Shown piece after piece: positions 26,949 to 36,227 of a stretch of DNA of 64,000 nt. This stretch comes from Methylibium sp035762065 (lineage in GTDB: Bacteria > Pseudomonadota > Gammaproteobacteria > Burkholderiales > Burkholderiaceae_C): positions 185,797 through 249,796 of the forward strand of contig NZ_DASTPW010000050.1 in assembly GCF_035762065.1 (NCBI RefSeq), read 5' to 3'. Both the position numbers and the translations under genes were made by a program. Positions within the stretch are counted from its first letter, which is position 1. Each line of letters opens with the position of its first letter. The notes under the pieces are model-generated. The model worked only from the letters and a program-made list of their open reading frames with translations. It searched no databases and was not told the DNA's origin.

Positions 26949-28249
26949 GCGGGCAGCTCCTCGAACACGCCGTCGGCGCGCGGCGCGAAATCCTGCAGCG
27001 CGGTGCGCGTCTCGACCCGGTAGTGCTCCACCCCGGTGAGCGCGCGGATGATGCAGGCGTTGCGGTGGCAGGCCAGGCCGAGATCGGGGTTGGTCGCGCC
27101 GTGGCTGTGGAAGCCGGCGTTCTGCACGAAGATCTCGCGGCCTTCGAGGTCCACCGCGTAGTTGCGCTGCTGGCGGTAGCGGCCGAGCGCGTCCCAGGCG
27201 ATGCGGTGCCGGATGCCTTCGATGAAGCCGGGTGGGCTCGGCGCGTAGCCGGTCGCGAAGATCAGGCCCTCGGCGCGGTGGCGATAGCGTCGGCCCAGTT
27301 CGGTGTGCACGAACTCCAGCTCGTGGCCTTCGGCGCTGCGGCGGCAGGCGTGCAGCGCCATGTTGGGCAGCAGCCGCGTGCGGCCCTGCAGCTCGTCGCG
27401 GCGCTCGTCGAGCTGTTCGTACAGCGCGTCGATCAGCTGGCCGTTGATGCCGTTGTAGATGCTCTTCTGGCCGTCGAGCACGCGCTGCTTCGAAGCGTCG
27501 GGCAGGCCGTGGAAATGCTCGGCGTAGTCCGGCGAGATCAGCTCCAGCGCGAGCTTGGCGTTTTCCATCTGGAAGAAGCGCGGCGAGCGCGTCACCCAGT
27601 GGAGGCTGTAGCCGTGGCGGTCGATGTCCTGCAGCAGGTCGCGGTAGATCTCGGCCGCGCTCTGGCCGCTGCCGACGATGGTGATCGAGCGCCGGCTCTG
27701 CAGCGCTTGCTTGTGCGCGAGGTAGTCGGCGCTGTGCAGGTAGGGGCCGCCGTCGGTGCAGCACGCGGGCAGGCGCGGCGAGGCGCCGATGCCGATCACC
27801 AGGCGCCGCGCGGCGTGCTCGAAGCCGCGGCCGCTGCGCAGGTCGCGCCCGGCCACGCGGTACACGCCGTCCTGCGGCTCGTGCGTGATGCCGGTGACCT
27901 CGTGGCCGAAGCGCACGCTGTCGAGCTGGGCCGCGGCCCACTGGCCGTAGCGGTTGAAGTCCTGCCGCGTCAGGTAGAAGTTCTCGCGCACGTAGCAGGC
28001 GTAGATGCGGCCCTGCTGCTTGCAGTAGTTGAGGTAGCTGAAGCGGCTGGTCGGATCGGCCAGCGAGACGAGATCGGCGAGGAAGGGGTTCTGCAGCGTG
28101 CAGCGCGCGAGCAGCATGCCGGGGTGCCAGGCGAAGCGCTCGTTGCGTTCGAGGAAGAGGCCGCGGTGGTCCTTCAGCGGTGCCATCAGGCAGGCGAGGC
28201 CCAGGTTGAACGGGCCCAGCCCGACCGCGACGAAGTCGTGGATCTGCAT
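26945..28249 (-). CDS. Siderophore amine N-monooxygenase (AlcA/IucD-like)
   Basis: A 434-residue flavin-dependent N-hydroxylase that makes the hydroxylamine of hydroxamate siderophores from a diamine (putrescine or cadaverine), ornithine or lysine. It has the FAD motif 'VGLGPFNLGLACL' (about residues 9-21), 'WHPGMLLARCTLQNPFLADL', the NADPH motif 'ITIVGSGQSAAEIY' (about 197-210), and the family 'IFATGYAPSPPGFIEG' (about 333). AGAGGA precedes the ATG at 28249; a longer start at 28276 falls in a palindrome and is rejected. It is the first gene of the biosynthetic operon. No diamine-producing decarboxylase is in the locus. Confidence 0.92.
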   Translation of the reverse strand: MQIHDFVAVGLGPFNLGLACLMAPLKDHRGLFLERNERFAWHPGMLLARCTLQNPFLADLVSLADPTSRFSYLNYCKQQGRIYACYVRENFYLTRQDFNRYGQWAAAQLDSVRFGHEVTGITHEPQDGVYRVAGRDLRSGRGFEHAARRLVIGIGASPRLPACCTDGGPYLHSADYLAHKQALQSRRSITIVGSGQSAAEIYRDLLQDIDRHGYSLHWVTRSPRFFQMENAKLALELISPDYAEHFHGLPDASKQRVLDGQKSIYNGINGQLIDALYEQLDERRDELQGRTRLLPNMALHACRRSAEGHELEFVHTELGRRYRHRAEGLIFATGYAPSPPGFIEGIRHRIAWDALGRYRQQRNYAVDLEGREIFVQNAGFHSHGATNPDLGLACHRNACIIRALTGVEHYRVETRTALQDFAPRADGVFEELPA

Positions 28250-28268
28250 CGAGTCCTCTGCGCGAAGC

Positions 28269-28290
28269 GCGCGCATCGGTCGATGCGCGC
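28269..28290. promoter_or_regulatory. 10-bp perfect inverted repeat upstream of the siderophore operon
   Basis: GCGCGCATCG (28269-28278) and CGATGCGCGC (28281-28290) are exact inverted repeats with a 2-base spacer, 20 to 41 bases before the monooxygenase start on the minus strand. It may be an operator or a 5'-leader hairpin. No AT-rich Fur box is visible in this 100-base gap. Confidence 0.45.
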
Positions 28291-28349
28291 TCCTCGGAGA
28301 AGACGAGCGAGCGGCGGCGCTGTTCAGCCCGGCGCGTCGGCCGGCCGCG

Positions 28350-29243
28350 TCAAAGCGCGGCGTCGATCTCGGCGATCACCCGCTCGGGCTGCTCGTGGAC
28401 GATCCAGTGCGTGGCGCCCGCGACGCGCACCCGCTTCATCCGCGGCACCCAGCGTTCGAGCCCTTCGACCAGCTTCAACGGCAGCGCGGTGTCGGCGTCG
28501 CCCCAGATCACCGTCGTGGGCAGCTGCACCGTCATCTGCGCGTCGGTCAGCGTGACCCCGGCGGCGCCGGGATCGGCCGGCGTCGGCGGGCGCAGCGGCG
28601 AGGCGCGGTAGTAGGCGAGCATCGGCTCGAGTCCCTTCGACCAGACCTCGGCATAGCGCGCGCGCAGCGCCGGCGTGAGCCAGGCATCGCCGCCCATGCG
28701 CAGGAAGAAGTCGAACAGGCGGCGAAAACCGTCTTCGGCGAGCAGCGCGGCCGCGTCGTCGCGGCACAGGAAGTTCATGTATCGGCTGGCCGCCTGCTGC
28801 GCCGGGTCGTCGCGCAGGTCGCGCAGGAAGGGCCCGGGGTGTGGGGAATTGACCACCACGAGGCGCCGCACGAGCTCGGGCCGGTGGATCGCCGCCATCC
28901 ACGCGACCGCGCCGCCCCAGTCATGGGCGACGACGGCGGCCAGGCGATCGGCACGGCCGCCGGTCGCCTCGACGATCAGCGCCTCCAGGTCCTGCACCAG
29001 CCACTTCACCCGGTAGGCCGAGGTTGCGGCCGGCGCCGACGAGCCCGCGTAGCCGCGCAGGTTGGGCGCCACGCAGCGAAAGCGCGGCGCGAAATGCGCC
29101 AGCAGCGGCTCCCAGACGAAGGCCGCTTCGGGAAAGCCGTGCAGAAAGACGAGCACCGGCGCGTCGACGGCGCCCGCAAGGTGGCAATCGAGCGTGATGC
29201 CGTGCGGCAACGCGATCGCGCGGCGCTCGATCGCAGCGTTCAT
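28350..29243 (-). CDS. Alpha/beta-fold hydrolase, epoxide-hydrolase-like
   Basis: A 297-residue cytoplasmic alpha/beta hydrolase. 'VFLHGFPEAAFVWEPLL' carries the oxyanion-hole HGFP, and 'VVAHDWGGAVAW' (about residue 108) is the nucleophile elbow with Asp in place of Ser, which is characteristic of epoxide hydrolases and haloalkane dehalogenases. The catalytic His is in 'GATHWIVHEQP' near the end. 'TTVIWGDADTAL' holds the likely acid residue. Its ATG overlaps the engB stop by ATGA, so it is co-transcribed with engB. The physiological substrate is not evident. Confidence 0.88.
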   Translation of the reverse strand: MNAAIERRAIALPHGITLDCHLAGAVDAPVLVFLHGFPEAAFVWEPLLAHFAPRFRCVAPNLRGYAGSSAPAATSAYRVKWLVQDLEALIVEATGGRADRLAAVVAHDWGGAVAWMAAIHRPELVRRLVVVNSPHPGPFLRDLRDDPAQQAASRYMNFLCRDDAAALLAEDGFRRLFDFFLRMGGDAWLTPALRARYAEVWSKGLEPMLAYYRASPLRPPTPADPGAAGVTLTDAQMTVQLPTTVIWGDADTALPLKLVEGLERWVPRMKRVRVAGATHWIVHEQPERVIAEIDAAL

Positions 29244-29947
29244 GCGATCCGCGGCGCCGCCTGCACCCAGCCGTGCAGCAGCCCGGCGGCATCGCCGAGG
29301 CCGCGGCGGCTCAGCGCGGAGAACAGGCTCAGGTTCAGGTCGGCCTCGTCGGTGGCGAGCGCGCCGAGCGCCGCCTGCGCCTTGGCCACCGCGGCGTCGG
29401 CTTCGCGGCGGCTCAGCTTGTCGGCCTTGGTCAGCAGCAGCAGCAGCTTGACCTCGCCGTTGCGCAGGCGCGGCGCGATGAAGTCGAGCAAGCGCTGGTC
29501 GAGGTCGGTGATGCCCAGGCGCGAATCCACGAGCAGCACCACCCCCGAGAGGCTGCGGCGCAGCTCCAGGTAGCGCGCCATTACCTGCTGCCAGCGCAGC
29601 TTCGCGCCGCGCGCGACCGCGGCGTAGCCGTAGCCGGGCAGGTCGGCCCAGAGCGCGTCGTGCGCGTCCTTCGGGCCGAGCGCGAACAGGTTGATGTGCT
29701 GGGTGCGGCCCGGCGTCTTCGACGCGAACGCGAGCCGCCGCTGCTGGGCGAGCACGTTGATCGCCGTGGACTTGCCGGCGTTGCTGCGGCCGACGAAGGC
29801 GATCTCGGGCAGCTCGGTGGGCGGCAGCTGGTCGAGCTGGGCGGCGGTGGTGAGGAAGCGCGCGGTGTGGGTCCAGGCCAACGCGAGCTTGGCCGCATCG
29901 GCCTCGCGCGTGGTTTCGGGGGTCACGGCGGGAGCGGTCGCGGTCAT
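29240..29947 (-). CDS. engB: Ribosome biogenesis GTPase EngB (YihA/YsxC)
   Basis: A 235-residue TrmE-Era-like GTPase needed for large-subunit ribosome assembly and usually essential. G1 is 'GRSNAGKSTAINVL' (about residues 52-65), the switch region 'SKTPGRTQHINLF' follows, G3 is 'DLPGYGYA', G4 is 'TKADK' and G5 is near 'SALSRRG'. A 29-residue N-terminal extension rich in Thr/Ala precedes the core. It diverges from the cytochrome c4 gene, a conserved pairing in betaproteobacteria. A -10-like TACAAT lies immediately before its ATG, so the mRNA may be nearly leaderless. Confidence 0.95.
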   Translation of the reverse strand: MTATAPAVTPETTREADAAKLALAWTHTARFLTTAAQLDQLPPTELPEIAFVGRSNAGKSTAINVLAQQRRLAFASKTPGRTQHINLFALGPKDAHDALWADLPGYGYAAVARGAKLRWQQVMARYLELRRSLSGVVLLVDSRLGITDLDQRLLDFIAPRLRNGEVKLLLLLTKADKLSRREADAAVAKAQAALGALATDEADLNLSLFSALSRRGLGDAAGLLHGWVQAAPRIA

Positions 29948-30001
29948 CGTGCATTGTAAAATTTCGGGCTGCCTCGCCCACTCGATACCTTCGCGCACGC
30001 C
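29948..30001. promoter_or_regulatory. Divergent engB / cytochrome c4 promoter region
   Basis: The 54-base gap contains an AT-rich core, GCATTGTAAAATTTC (29951-29965). Read leftward, TACAAT (29958-29953) could be the engB -10; read rightward, TAAAAT (29957-29962) could be the cytochrome -10. No good -35 boxes are visible. Confidence 0.4.
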
Positions 30002-30634
30002 ATGAAGTCCGCCCTTTCGAAGTCCTCGGTCTTGCTCGCGCTGGCCGCCGTGCTGGCCGGCCCCGCACTCGCACAGGAAGCCAAGGCGCCTGCCGCGCCG
30101 GACCTGAAGAAGGGCGAGGCCACCGCCACCGCGGTCTGCGGCGCCTGCCATGCCATCGACGGCTCGCGTGGCGCGCCGGCCAACCCGATCCTGCAGGGCC
30201 AGCATCCGGAATACCTTGTCAAGCAGCTGAGCGAATACAAGGCCGGCAAGCGCAAGAACGCGATCATGCAGGGCATCGCCGCGACGCTGTCGGACGACGA
30301 CATGCGCAACGTCGCCGCCTTCTACGCGAGCAAGCAGGCCAAGCCCGGCAACGCCAAGGACAAGGCGGCGGCCCAGCTGGGCGAGCAGATCTACCGCGGC
30401 GGCATCGCCGACAAGGCGGTGGCCGCCTGCGCCGGCTGCCACAGCCCGAACGGCGTGGGCATCCCCTCGCAGTACCCGCGGCTGGCCGGCCAGCATGCCG
30501 ACTACACCGCGGCCCAGCTCCTCGCCTACCGCGACGGCGTGCGCAACAACAGCGCGCAGATGGTCGCGATCGCCGCCAAGCTCTCCGACAAGGAGATCAA
30601 GGCGCTCGCCGACTACGTCGCCGGCCTGCGTTGA
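30002..30634 (+). CDS. Di-heme cytochrome c4
   Basis: A 210-residue periplasmic di-heme cytochrome. It has a signal peptide ('LALAAVLAGPALAQEA') and two class I domains with heme-attachment motifs 'CGACH' (about residue 46) and 'CAGCH' (about residue 143). The distal Met ligands are in 'NAIMQGIA' and 'NSAQMVAIA'. Cytochrome c4 carries electrons between the bc1 complex and terminal oxidases. It is a single-gene transcript divergent from engB and followed by hairpins without a T-run (30644-30694). Confidence 0.95.
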   Translation: MKSALSKSSVLLALAAVLAGPALAQEAKAPAAPDLKKGEATATAVCGACHAIDGSRGAPANPILQGQHPEYLVKQLSEYKAGKRKNAIMQGIAATLSDDDMRNVAAFYASKQAKPGNAKDKAAAQLGEQIYRGGIADKAVAACAGCHSPNGVGIPSQYPRLAGQHADYTAAQLLAYRDGVRNNSAQMVAIAAKLSDKEIKALADYVAGLR

Positions 30635-30643
30635 CCGTCGCAG

Positions 30644-30694
30644 GCCGCGCTTTGGCGCGGCGCGACGTGAAGACCTGCCGCGCCGGGCGGTCTT
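30644..30694 (+). terminator. Two stem-loops after cytochrome c4, possible terminator
   Basis: GCCGCGC (30644-30650), TTTG and GCGCGGC (30655-30661) form one stem. AAGACC (30670-30675) with GGTCTT (30689-30694) closes a second. Neither has a following T-run, so intrinsic termination is uncertain. Confidence 0.35.
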
Positions 30695-30747
30695 GCTGAG
30701 GTTTCCGGCCCGAAGGCGTCGCGTCGCGCGCCTACAGTGACACGGCC

Positions 30748-31119
30748 ATGCCCCATGTCGTCCGCAACCCGCAAGGCCAGATCGTCTCGCTGCACCGCGA
30801 GCCGGTGCCCGGCTCCGACTGGCTGCCCGCCGACGATGCCGCGGTGCGCGGCTTCCTCGGCGAGGCCGGGCCGCCGGCGGCGACGCAGGATGGTTTCCGC
30901 CAGCTCGACGCCGACCTCGTCCGGGTGATCGAGGACGTGGTCGACGTGCTGATCTCGCGTCAGGTGATCCGCATCACCGACCTGCCGGCCGAGGCCCAGG
31001 ACAAGCTGTTCGCCCGCAAGAGCTTTCGCGAGCGGCTGCCGGCGCGCGCGCTGCGCCTGTTCGAGAGCGATGCCGCGCCCGACAGCGGCGTGATCCCGAC
31101 CGACTTCGGCGGACTCTGA
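30748..31119 (+). CDS. Conserved small protein of unknown function
   Basis: A 123-residue soluble protein starting 'MPHVVRNPQGQIVSLHREP', with a helical middle 'LDADLVRVIEDVVDVLISRQVIRITDLPAEAQDKLFARKSF'-type region (key pieces 'VIEDVVDVLI' and 'LPAEAQDKLFARKSFRE') and an acidic tail. Similar proteins in betaproteobacterial genomes are often labelled 'tryptophan synthase subunit beta-like', but nothing here resembles that enzyme. It stands alone between cytochrome c4 and msrP. Confidence 0.72.
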   Translation: MPHVVRNPQGQIVSLHREPVPGSDWLPADDAAVRGFLGEAGPPAATQDGFRQLDADLVRVIEDVVDVLISRQVIRITDLPAEAQDKLFARKSFRERLPARALRLFESDAAPDSGVIPTDFGGL

Positions 31120-31229
31120 AGCGGCCGCGCATGCGCGCGGCTCGGGTCTGTAAGTTCGTCGCGCCTGCGCCGACGCACAGGAACTCGCGTTCGACGCCTG
31201 CTTCGAACCGGGCCGCACCAGGAGCCGTC

Positions 31230-32233
<1,004 letters not shown>

Positions 32234-32234
<1 letters not shown>

Positions 32235-32887
32235 TGGGCACGTCCGGCATCGCGCTGCCCGCGAAGCCGCCGCGTGCAGCTGCCCGCAGGCCGTGGCTGA
32301 TGCGGCGGTGGGTCAAGCCGCTGGTGTTTGTCGTGAGCCTGCTGCCCTTCGCATGGTTGTTCTATGGCGCGTTCGCGAACACCCTGGGCGCCAACCCGGC
32401 CGAGGCGCTGATTCGCGCGACCGGCGACTGGACGCTGCGCTTCCTGTGCCTGACCCTCGCCATCACGCCGTTGCGTATCTGGACGAAGCAGCCGGCGCTT
32501 GCGCGGCTGCGCCGCATGCTGGGCCTGTTCGCCTTCTTCTACGCGGTGCTGCACTTCCTCTGCTACGCCTGGCTGGACATGGGCTTCGAGCTGCAGGCGA
32601 TCGTGAGCGACATCCCCAAGCGCCCGTTCGCGCTGGTCGGCTTCGCGGCGCTGCTGCTGATGATTCCGCTGGCGGCCACCTCGTTCAACCGCGCGATCAA
32701 GGCGCTCGGCGCCGCGCGCTGGCAGGCGCTGCACAAGACCGTGTATGCCGTCGTGCTGCTCGGCCTCTTGCACTTCTTCTGGATGAAGGCCGGCAAGAAC
32801 GACTTCGGCGAGTGGTCGATCTACGCCGCGGTGATTGCGGTGCTGCTCGGCTGGCGGCTCAAGCGGCGGTTCTGGCCGGCGGCCTGA
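32234..32887 (+). CDS. msrQ: MsrP-associated heme-binding membrane subunit MsrQ
   Basis: A 217-residue inner-membrane b-type cytochrome that passes quinone-derived electrons to MsrP. Six hydrophobic helices are seen. Conserved His residues for heme lie in 'FYAVLHFLCYAWLDMG' (about residue 105), 'WQALHKTVYAVVLLGLLHFFWM' (about 165-186). The protein is fully typical in length. Its stop (TGA 32885-32887) directly abuts the stop of the convergent thioesterase gene in TGATCA. Confidence 0.95.
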
Positions 32888-33310
32888 TCAGCGGGGGATC
32901 TCGCGCGGCTGGCCCTGCCGGTCGATCGCGACGTAGGTGACCTGCGCCTCGGTCACCTTGACCTTCACCGGCTCGGCCGGATTGCGCTCGGCATGCACCT
33001 CGACCCGCACCGTCACCGACGTGCGGCCGATGCGCTCGACGCGTGCGTAGAAGCTGAGCAGGTCGCCGACGGACACCGGCTGCTTGAAAACGAACTCCTT
33101 GACCGCCACCGTCGCGATACGGCCCTTCGCGATGCGCGCCGGCAGCACCGCGCCGGCGAGGTCCACCTGGGCCATGATCCAGCCGCCAAAGATGTCGCCG
33201 TTGTGGTTGGCGTCGGCCGGCATCGGCACCACGCGCAGCACCAGCGCCATGCCTTCGGGCGGCTCGGCATCGAGCAGGCGGGAGTGGCGCGCGAGGTCGT
33301 CGTCGTTCAT
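32888..33310 (-). CDS. Acyl-CoA thioesterase, hotdog fold
   Basis: A 140-residue single-hotdog thioesterase of the YciA/BFIT-like group that hydrolyses acyl-CoAs. The catalytic region 'DANHNGDIFGGWIMAQVDLAGA' (about residues 33-54) contains the Asn/Gly-Asp motif, and 'EAQVTYVAIDRQGQPREIP' ends the protein. It is monocistronic, diverging from the ABC exporter gene with a 48-base gap. Confidence 0.9.
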   Translation of the reverse strand: MNDDDLARHSRLLDAEPPEGMALVLRVVPMPADANHNGDIFGGWIMAQVDLAGAVLPARIAKGRIATVAVKEFVFKQPVSVGDLLSFYARVERIGRTSVTVRVEVHAERNPAEPVKVKVTEAQVTYVAIDRQGQPREIPR

Positions 33311-33358
33311 GGGCGTGGCGCTGCGGCGCGCGTAAGTCGGAAGTGCAGGTCGATTCTC

Positions 33359-35230
33359 ATGCGTCGTAGCGAAACCCTGAACCAGCCACCTCCGACGGCA
33401 ACGGCCGCCGCGGCGCCGCGATCCGACTGGGCCACGCTGGCGAAGCTGCTGCCCTATCTGTGGGCCTACAAGGGCCGCGTGCTGCTGGCGCTCGGCTGCC
33501 TGGTGGCGGCGAAGGCGGCGAACGTCGGCGTGCCGCTGCTGCTGAAGCAGCTGGTCGATGCGATGTCGATCCCGCTCGGCGACCCGCGCGCGGTGCTGGT
33601 CGTGCCGGCCGGCCTGCTGCTCGCCTACGGCGCGCTGCGTCTTTCCACCTCGCTGTTCACCGAGCTGCGCGAGCTGGTCTTCGCGAAGGCGACCGAGGGC
33701 GCGTCGCGTTCGATCGCGCTGCAGGTCTTCGAGCACCTGCATTCCTTGAGCCTGCGCTTCCACCTCGAACGCCAGACCGGCGGCATGACGCGCGACATCG
33801 AACGCGGCACGCGCGGCGTGCAGTCGCTGATCTCGTATTCGCTCTACAGCATCCTGCCGACGCTGATCGAGGTCGGCCTGGTGCTCGGCATCCTCGCGGT
33901 GAAGTTCGATGCGGCGTTTGCCTGGATCACGCTCGCCGCGCTGGTCGTCTACATCGGCTTCACGGTGATCGTGACCGAGTGGCGCACCCAGTTCCGCAAG
34001 ACGATGAACGAGCTGGACTCGAACTCGCACAGCAAGGCGATCGACTCGCTGCTGAACTACGAAACGGTCAAGTACTTCAACAACGAAGCCTTCGAGGCCA
34101 AGCGCTTCGACGAAAGCCTCGACAAGCTGAAGCGCGCCAAGCTCAAGAGCCAGACCACGCTTTCGCTGCTGAACACCGGCCAGCAGCTGCTGATCGCGCT
34201 CGCGCTGATCGCGATGCTGTGGCGCGCGACCGAGGGCGTCGTCGCCGGCCGCATGACGCTGGGCGACCTGGTGATGATCAACGCCTTCATGATCCAGCTG
34301 TACATCCCGCTGAACTTCCTCGGCGTGATCTACCGGGAAATCAAGCAGGCGCTGACCGACCTCGACAAGATGTTCGTGCTGCTCGAACGCGAGCGCGAGG
34401 TGCGCGACGCGCCCGAGGCCGTGGCGCTGCACGCCGACGCGCCGCCGGTCGTGCGCTTCGAGAACGTGGGCTTCGCGTACGAGCCGTCGCGGCAGATCCT
34501 CGACGGCGTGACTTTCGAGATCCCCGCGGGCCACACCGTCGCGGTGGTCGGTGCCTCGGGCGCCGGCAAGAGCACGCTCGCACGGCTGCTCTACCGCTTC
34601 TACGACGTGAACACCGGCCGCATCACCGTCGCCGGCCACGACATCCGCCAACTCACGCAGGCCAGCCTGCGCCGCTCGATCGGCATCGTCCCGCAGGACA
34701 CCGTGCTGTTCAACGACACGGTCGCCTACAACATCGGCTACGGCCGGCCCGGCGCGACGCGCGAGGAGATCGAGGCCGCGGCGCGCGCGGCCCGCATCCA
34801 CGACTTCATCGCCTCGACGCCCAAGGGCTACGAGACGGCCGTCGGCGAGCGCGGTCTCAAGCTCAGCGGCGGCGAGAAGCAGCGCGTCGCGATCGCGCGC
34901 ACGCTGCTGAAGAACCCGCCGATCGTCATCTTCGACGAGGCGACGTCGGCGCTCGACTCGGCCAACGAGCGCGCCATCCAGGAGGAGCTGAAGACCGCCG
35001 CGCGCAACAAGACTGCGCTGGTCATCGCGCACCGGCTGTCGACCGTGGTCGATGCCGATCGGATCCTAGTGATGGACAAGGGCCGCATCGTCGAGCGCGG
35101 CACGCATGCCGAACTGCTTGCGGCCGGCGGCCGCTACGCCGAGATGTGGAACCTGCAGCGCAGCGGCGCGGAGAACGCGGAGGCCGACGCGAACACCGCG
35201 GCCGCGCGCCTCGATCCGGCGGCAGCCTGA
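33359..35230 (+). CDS. Atm1/HMT1-type ABC exporter (fused membrane and ATPase domains)
   Basis: A 623-residue half-transporter. The N-terminal six-helix membrane domain (about residues 35-330) has the subfamily's 'SLRFHLERQTGGMTRDIERGTRG', 'LLNYETVKYFNNEAFE' and 'NFLGVIYREIKQALTDLDKM' motifs. These are hallmarks of Atm1-like exporters, which move glutathione-linked sulfur or metal conjugates and serve Fe/S and metal homeostasis. The ATPase has Walker A 'GASGAGKST' (about 399), signature 'LSGGEKQR' (about 501) and Walker B 'PIVIFDEATSALD' (about 522). It works as a homodimer. The ATG at 33359 lacks a clear ribosome site. Confidence 0.93.
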   Translation: MRRSETLNQPPPTATAAAAPRSDWATLAKLLPYLWAYKGRVLLALGCLVAAKAANVGVPLLLKQLVDAMSIPLGDPRAVLVVPAGLLLAYGALRLSTSLFTELRELVFAKATEGASRSIALQVFEHLHSLSLRFHLERQTGGMTRDIERGTRGVQSLISYSLYSILPTLIEVGLVLGILAVKFDAAFAWITLAALVVYIGFTVIVTEWRTQFRKTMNELDSNSHSKAIDSLLNYETVKYFNNEAFEAKRFDESLDKLKRAKLKSQTTLSLLNTGQQLLIALALIAMLWRATEGVVAGRMTLGDLVMINAFMIQLYIPLNFLGVIYREIKQALTDLDKMFVLLEREREVRDAPEAVALHADAPPVVRFENVGFAYEPSRQILDGVTFEIPAGHTVAVVGASGAGKSTLARLLYRFYDVNTGRITVAGHDIRQLTQASLRRSIGIVPQDTVLFNDTVAYNIGYGRPGATREEIEAAARAARIHDFIASTPKGYETAVGERGLKLSGGEKQRVAIARTLLKNPPIVIFDEATSALDSANERAIQEELKTAARNKTALVIAHRLSTVVDADRILVMDKGRIVERGTHAELLAAGGRYAEMWNLQRSGAENAEADANTAAARLDPAAA

Positions 35231-35242
35231 CGGTCGCCCGGA

Positions 35243-35425
35243 TCAGCCTTCGGCGGGCGGTGCGGCCGGCGGCAGGCCGGCGGCCGCGTCGTTGGGCGTC
35301 GGCTCGGCGGCTTCGCTGCCGTCGTCCGGCTTGCCTTCGGCCTTGCGCTTGAGCTTTTCTTCCTTCTTGCGCTTCTTGGCCAGCTCGCGCTGGCGCTTTT
35401 CGTACGAGTAGTTCGGTGTGGCCAA
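35243..35425 (-). CDS. Small highly charged conserved protein, 60 residues
   Basis: The TTG at 35425 is preceded by AGGAGG at 5 bases, one of the best ribosome sites in the window, which supports a real gene. The product begins 'ATPNYSYEKRQRELAKKRK', continues with a Lys-rich helix 'KEEKLKRKAEGK', then an acidic Pro/Ala tail. I recall such short basic proteins as widespread in Burkholderiales, without known function. The helix could bind nucleic acid or ribosomes; this is speculation. Confidence 0.72.
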   Translation of the reverse strand: MATPNYSYEKRQRELAKKRKKEEKLKRKAEGKPDDGSEAAEPTPNDAAAGLPPAAPPAEG

Positions 35426-35605
35426 TCAGCCCTCCTGAAGACACGCGGTGCTTCTCGAGCGAAGCGGCGGGTCATGGTAACGCCCGGCCTTCGGCGAACG
35501 GGGAGGCCGCGCGCTCGCGTGGGTCTTGTCGGGCGCGGGTTCCCGGCCGCCGCGATCGGCACCACGGCCCGCCATGCCAGACTCGCCCGCCCTACGCGAG
35601 CGACC

Positions 35606-36163
35606 ATGGCCCTTCGATCCACCATCTTCAAAGCCGAGCTGCAGATCGCCGACATGGATCGCAGCCACTACGCGAGCCATGCGCTCACGCTCGCGCAGCA
35701 CCCGTCGGAGAACGACGAACGGCTGATGTTGCGGCTGCTGGCTTACGCGCTGCATGCGGTGAGCGAAGACGACGAAGCCCCGCTCGCCTTTGCCAACGCG
35801 ATGACCGACATGGACGAGCCCGACCTTTGGCGCCGCAACCTGGTCGGCGAGATCGAGTTGTGGATCGACGTCGGCCAGCCGGACGAGAAATGGCTGCGCA
35901 AGGCCAGCCACCGCTCTCGCGAGGTCGTGCTGTATCTGTACGGCCGCAGCGGCGGGCTGTGGTGGCAGCAGAACGCGCAGGCGCTCGCAAAGTTCGCCAA
36001 CCTGCGCGTACGTCAGGTTCCGGCCGAAGCCAGCGCGGCCCTCGCCGCGCTGGCCGCGCGCACGATGCGCCTGCAGTGCACGGTGCAGGACGGCCAGGTC
36101 TGGCTCGGCAACGGCGAGACCAGCGTGGCGCTCGAGCCCGTCACCTTGAAGGAGCCGGCCTGA
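35606..36163 (+). CDS. yaeQ: YaeQ family protein
   Basis: A 185-residue protein of the YaeQ family, which has a PD-(D/E)XK-nuclease-like fold but no proven enzymatic role. Conserved pieces are 'MALRSTIFKAELQIADMDR' at the start, 'HPSENDERLMLRLLAYALHA' (about residues 32-51), 'DEPDLWRRNLVGEIELWIDVGQPDE' (about 71-95) and 'YGRSGGLWWQQN'. The ATG at 35606 matches the family start; an upstream in-frame extension is rejected. It ends 64 bases before the next LysR gene. Confidence 0.93.
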   Translation: MALRSTIFKAELQIADMDRSHYASHALTLAQHPSENDERLMLRLLAYALHAVSEDDEAPLAFANAMTDMDEPDLWRRNLVGEIELWIDVGQPDEKWLRKASHRSREVVLYLYGRSGGLWWQQNAQALAKFANLRVRQVPAEASAALAALAARTMRLQCTVQDGQVWLGNGETSVALEPVTLKEPA

Positions 36164-36227
36164 GCCCCCGCGCTTCAGGGAAGCTGCTGAAGCCTCGCGC
36201 ACGGGGCGCTCACTACACTGCCGCCCC

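Noticed and set aside
32888..35032. 714-codon minus-strand frame across the ABC exporter
   Set aside because: Only its last 140 codons (the thioesterase) look like protein; the rest is antisense to a clear ABC transporter.
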